Source: Porticoccaceae bacterium (GTDB lineage Bacteria > Pseudomonadota > Gammaproteobacteria > Pseudomonadales > Porticoccaceae). Taken from it: a stretch of 6,912 nt of DNA. The DNA is taken from contig PALW01000046.1 in NCBI GenBank assembly GCA_002710745.1, forward strand, positions 17,487 through 24,398. Direction: 5' to 3'. Of the stretch, positions 6,389 to 6,912 are shown one piece after another. The translations under genes and the position numbers were made by a program. Under the pieces are notes generated by a model that saw nothing but the letters and a program-made list of their open reading frames with translations, searched no databases and was not told where the DNA came from. How positions within the stretch are numbered: the stretch's first letter is position 1; the number at the start of each line of letters is the position of its first letter.

Positions 6389-6912
6389 ATGAATACAGCA
6401 CCTCCAATGCATTTTTCTTTCTTGATGATGCCAGAGTATACGTTAAGTGCATTTTCTAATGCAGTAGGTATCCTGCGCATGGCGAATAGACTTAGCGGGA
6501 GAAATTTATATTCGTGGAGTCTTCATAGCCTTGATGGAGAGTCAGTTAAATCGAGTGCTGATCTTGAACTCGCAATTGAGGGAAGCATTGATGATACTAA
6601 GAATGCAAATATTCTTATGGTTTGTGGTGGTTATTCTGTAAAAGACCATTGCACAAAAGAATTAATTGAGGGCTTGAAAAAATGCTCGAAAAGAAAAATA
6701 CCAATGGGCGGAATATGTACTGGCAGTTATGCCTTAGCATCAGCAGGTCTGCTAGATGGATATAAATGTACTATCCATTGGGAGAATATAGCTTCTTTTA
6801 GGGAGGAATACCCATTATTAGATATATCTTCGGGGCTTTTTGTAATTGATCGTGACAGATACACATGCTCGGGAGGGATAAGCTCGATTGATTTATTCTT
6901 AAATTTAGTTGC
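6389..6912 (+). CDS. GlxA-family (GbdR/CdhR-like) AraC-type regulator, N-terminal part
   Basis: ATG 6389 is preceded by ACAGG at 6375-6379; the frame is open to the right edge, giving 174 visible residues. These form a DJ-1/PfpI (class I glutamine amidotransferase-like) ligand-sensing domain: FSFLMMPEYTLSAFSNAVGILRMANRL, ILMVCGGYSV near 75-84, MGGICTGSYALASAGLLDGYKCTIHWENIASFREEYP near 106-142, and YTCSGGISSIDLFLNLV near 158-174. Cys110 sits in the nucleophile-elbow position. The AraC-type DNA-binding domain expected after about residue 200 lies outside the window. Relatives include GbdR and CdhR, activators for glycine betaine and carnitine catabolism, which fits control of this methylamine operon; I infer an activator. 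The gene runs in the same direction as the operon, 39 bases after the reactivase stop, so it could be co-transcribed or have its own promoter. Confidence 0.88.
   Translation, partial: MNTAPPMHFSFLMMPEYTLSAFSNAVGILRMANRLSGRNLYSWSLHSLDGESVKSSADLELAIEGSIDDTKNANILMVCGGYSVKDHCTKELIEGLKKCSKRKIPMGGICTGSYALASAGLLDGYKCTIHWENIASFREEYPLLDISSGLFVIDRDRYTCSGGISSIDLFLNLV

Overview
The window looks like one co-directional (+ strand) operon for corrinoid-dependent demethylation of a methylated amine (quaternary or tertiary). It probably comes from a low-GC, free-living proteobacterium. The gene content (MttB-like methyltransferase, corrinoid protein, DUF1638 protein, 'virulence factor' small protein, MTHFR-like reductase, pterin-binding methyltransferase, ASKHA reactivase, GlxA/GbdR-type regulator) is a set I associate from memory with Alphaproteobacteria, including marine ones. 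The taxon is an inference; no rRNA or other marker gene is present.

Layout: 1-774 is the C-terminal half of an MttB-superfamily methyltransferase cut by the left edge. 792-1493 is its cognate B12-binding corrinoid protein. 1496-2125 is a DUF1638 protein. 2151-2456 is a small 'virulence factor' (PF13769-type) protein that overlaps by 11 bases the MTHFR-like gene at 2446-3384. 3415-4308 is a methyltetrahydrofolate:corrinoid methyltransferase-like (DHPS fold) protein. 4331-6349 is an ASKHA/RACo-type corrinoid reactivase whose N-terminal [2Fe-2S] domain is interrupted by an in-frame TGA at 4460-4462. 6389-6912 is the N-terminal part of a GlxA-family regulator cut by the right edge. All gaps between genes are shorter than 45 bases, and I see no terminator, RNA gene, mobile element, repeat array or CRISPR.

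Proposed pathway (inference from families): the MttB-like enzyme moves a methyl group from an unknown methylamine to Co(I) on the corrinoid protein. The pterin-binding enzyme moves it to tetrahydrofolate. The MTHFR-like enzyme oxidises methyl-THF to methylene-THF for C1 metabolism. The ASKHA protein re-reduces corrinoid that has been accidentally oxidised. The GbdR/CdhR-like regulator would sense the substrate or a product. DUF1638 and the small protein have no established role but are evidently part of the module.

The most notable point is the in-frame TGA inside the otherwise recognisable Cys-rich iron-sulfur motif of the reactivase. An adjacent Gly-to-Cys change lies three codons downstream. 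The rest of the protein is open and well conserved. Two other genes here end in TGA, so a simple reassignment of TGA is unlikely.
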